64,000 bases of DNA from Anseranas semipalmata (Eukaryota; Chordata; Aves; Anseriformes; Anseranatidae). Both the position numbers and the translations under genes were made by a program. The notes under the pieces are model-generated. The model saw only the letters and a program-made list of their open reading frames with translations, was not told the origin of the DNA and made no database searches. The DNA is taken from NCBI GenBank assembly GCA_013399115.1, contig VXAA01003837.1, positions 1,432,126 to 1,496,125 of the forward strand. The letters are read 5' to 3'. This document shows, piece after piece, positions 63,600-64,000 of the stretch; the first letter of the stretch is position 1; each line of letters opens with the position of its first letter.

Positions 63600-63800
63600 C
63601 GTTTCATTTTATGTGCAAAGCAGAACAGACATCTCCCATAGACATGCTAATGAAACATTGATTTGCTTGGGTGACGTTTGTTACCACAGGGCTCTCCACC
63701 TTGGACTTCCAGGAGAAACGATTCACAATTAATTAACTCCTTTCACAGATTATCTGAGATCTAACCTCTGCTCAACCCCACTTCATGATAATGCTCATTT
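63600..63800. promoter_or_regulatory. Possible enhancer-like block
   Basis: The block contains an octamer-like POU site (ATGCTAAT at 63644-63651), a CRE-like half site (GGGTGACGTTTG), AACATTGATTTGC and AATTAATTAACTCC in 120 bases, with no repeats. A cluster of POU, CRE and homeodomain cores in otherwise plain DNA is suggestive of a developmental enhancer. Whether it is conserved cannot be judged here. Confidence 0.2.
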
Positions 63801-63824
63801 TGTCAGTAATATGCAGATCAATGG

Positions 63825-64000
63825 ATATACATATATAGACACACACATATATATGAAGATGTATTCCAAATCTTTATATGTTTTTATGCATGCAAATATA
63901 TAACGTGTTACAAACACAGTACTATATATCATATAACACATTGTCTATACATATATTATAGGTATTACAAAACATACATTTTTAAATACATATATATATA
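63825..64000. repeat. TA/CA low-complexity region, runs off the window
   Basis: From about 63825 the sequence consists largely of ATATAC, CACACA and TATATA words with a few less repetitive patches, and it continues to the last base. It is interrupted by unique words such as GAAGATGTATTCC, so it is a decayed or compound microsatellite. Its true end lies outside the window. Confidence 0.8.

Larger units (their letters stand above)
52340..64000. other. Non-coding DNA, no gene seen
   Basis: No frame shows a protein family. Contents are C9 at 54303-54311, A21 at 56728-56748, a young-type CR1 end near 59.8 kb, a MIR-like SINE near 60.4-60.6 kb, A15 at 62553-62567, a possible enhancer-like block at 63.6-63.8 kb and low-complexity TA/CA DNA from about 63825 on. 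Confidence 0.7.

Noticed and set aside
1..64000. CRISPR arrays, operons, tRNA genes, functional rRNA genes, intact retroviral sequences
   Set aside because: No regularly spaced direct repeats, no gene clusters on one strand, no tRNA cloverleaf with an intact B box and no long viral frames were seen. The only rRNA similarity is the decayed 5S-derived SINE.

Overview
The window reads as a stretch of amniote, most probably avian, nuclear DNA with no protein-coding gene I can support. The case for a bird (or close sauropsid) rests on repeats. There is a 5'-truncated CR1 retroposon ending at about 59.89 kb with the typical 3' sequence of bird CR1 elements. Several older CR1 tails, MIR-like tRNA-derived SINE relics and one 5S-rRNA-derived SINE are also present. 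The background is AT-rich, carries simple repeats typical of vertebrates, and has one undetermined base (49221) inside a TA microsatellite. The reading frames are short, lack recognisable domains, and are about as many and as long as chance predicts for 64 kb, so nothing here looks bacterial, viral or plasmid-derived.

Layout. 0-17.5 kb: unique non-coding DNA with relic SINE/CR1 pieces (about 4.7, 11.9 and 14.0 kb) and several minus-strand sites that look like exons. 17.59-17.84 kb: a short, dense CpG cluster that could be a promoter. 17.9-31.1 kb: non-coding, with an old CR1 tail at 24.9-25.3 kb, a MIR-like piece at 30.3 kb and AT-rich blocks that resemble conserved regulatory DNA (28.5-29.0 kb). 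31.2-31.72 kb: a larger CpG island with two ACGTG cores. 31.7-52 kb: non-coding, with CR1 fragments at 38.3, 38.7 and 43.5 kb, an A35 ... T20G13 homopolymer pair at 36.2-36.4 kb, one possible but unproven exon at 41.16-41.42 kb and a 23-bp palindrome at 48.46 kb. 52.05-52.33 kb: the 5S-derived SINE on the minus strand. 52.3-64 kb: non-coding, with a long MIR-like SINE at 60.4-60.6 kb, the young-type CR1 end at 59.8 kb, a possible enhancer-like block at 63.6-63.8 kb and TA/CA low-complexity DNA to the end.

The simplest reading is an intergenic region or the inside of a very large intron. The most interesting possibility is a minus-strand spliced non-coding transcript starting at the 17.6 kb CpG cluster, with candidate exons near 12.1, 8.0, 5.8 and 1.1 kb. 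This is inferred from splice-site patterns only. Repeat family assignments come from recalled consensus motifs, not from a database search. I did not find a new biological system that the sequence itself can demonstrate.
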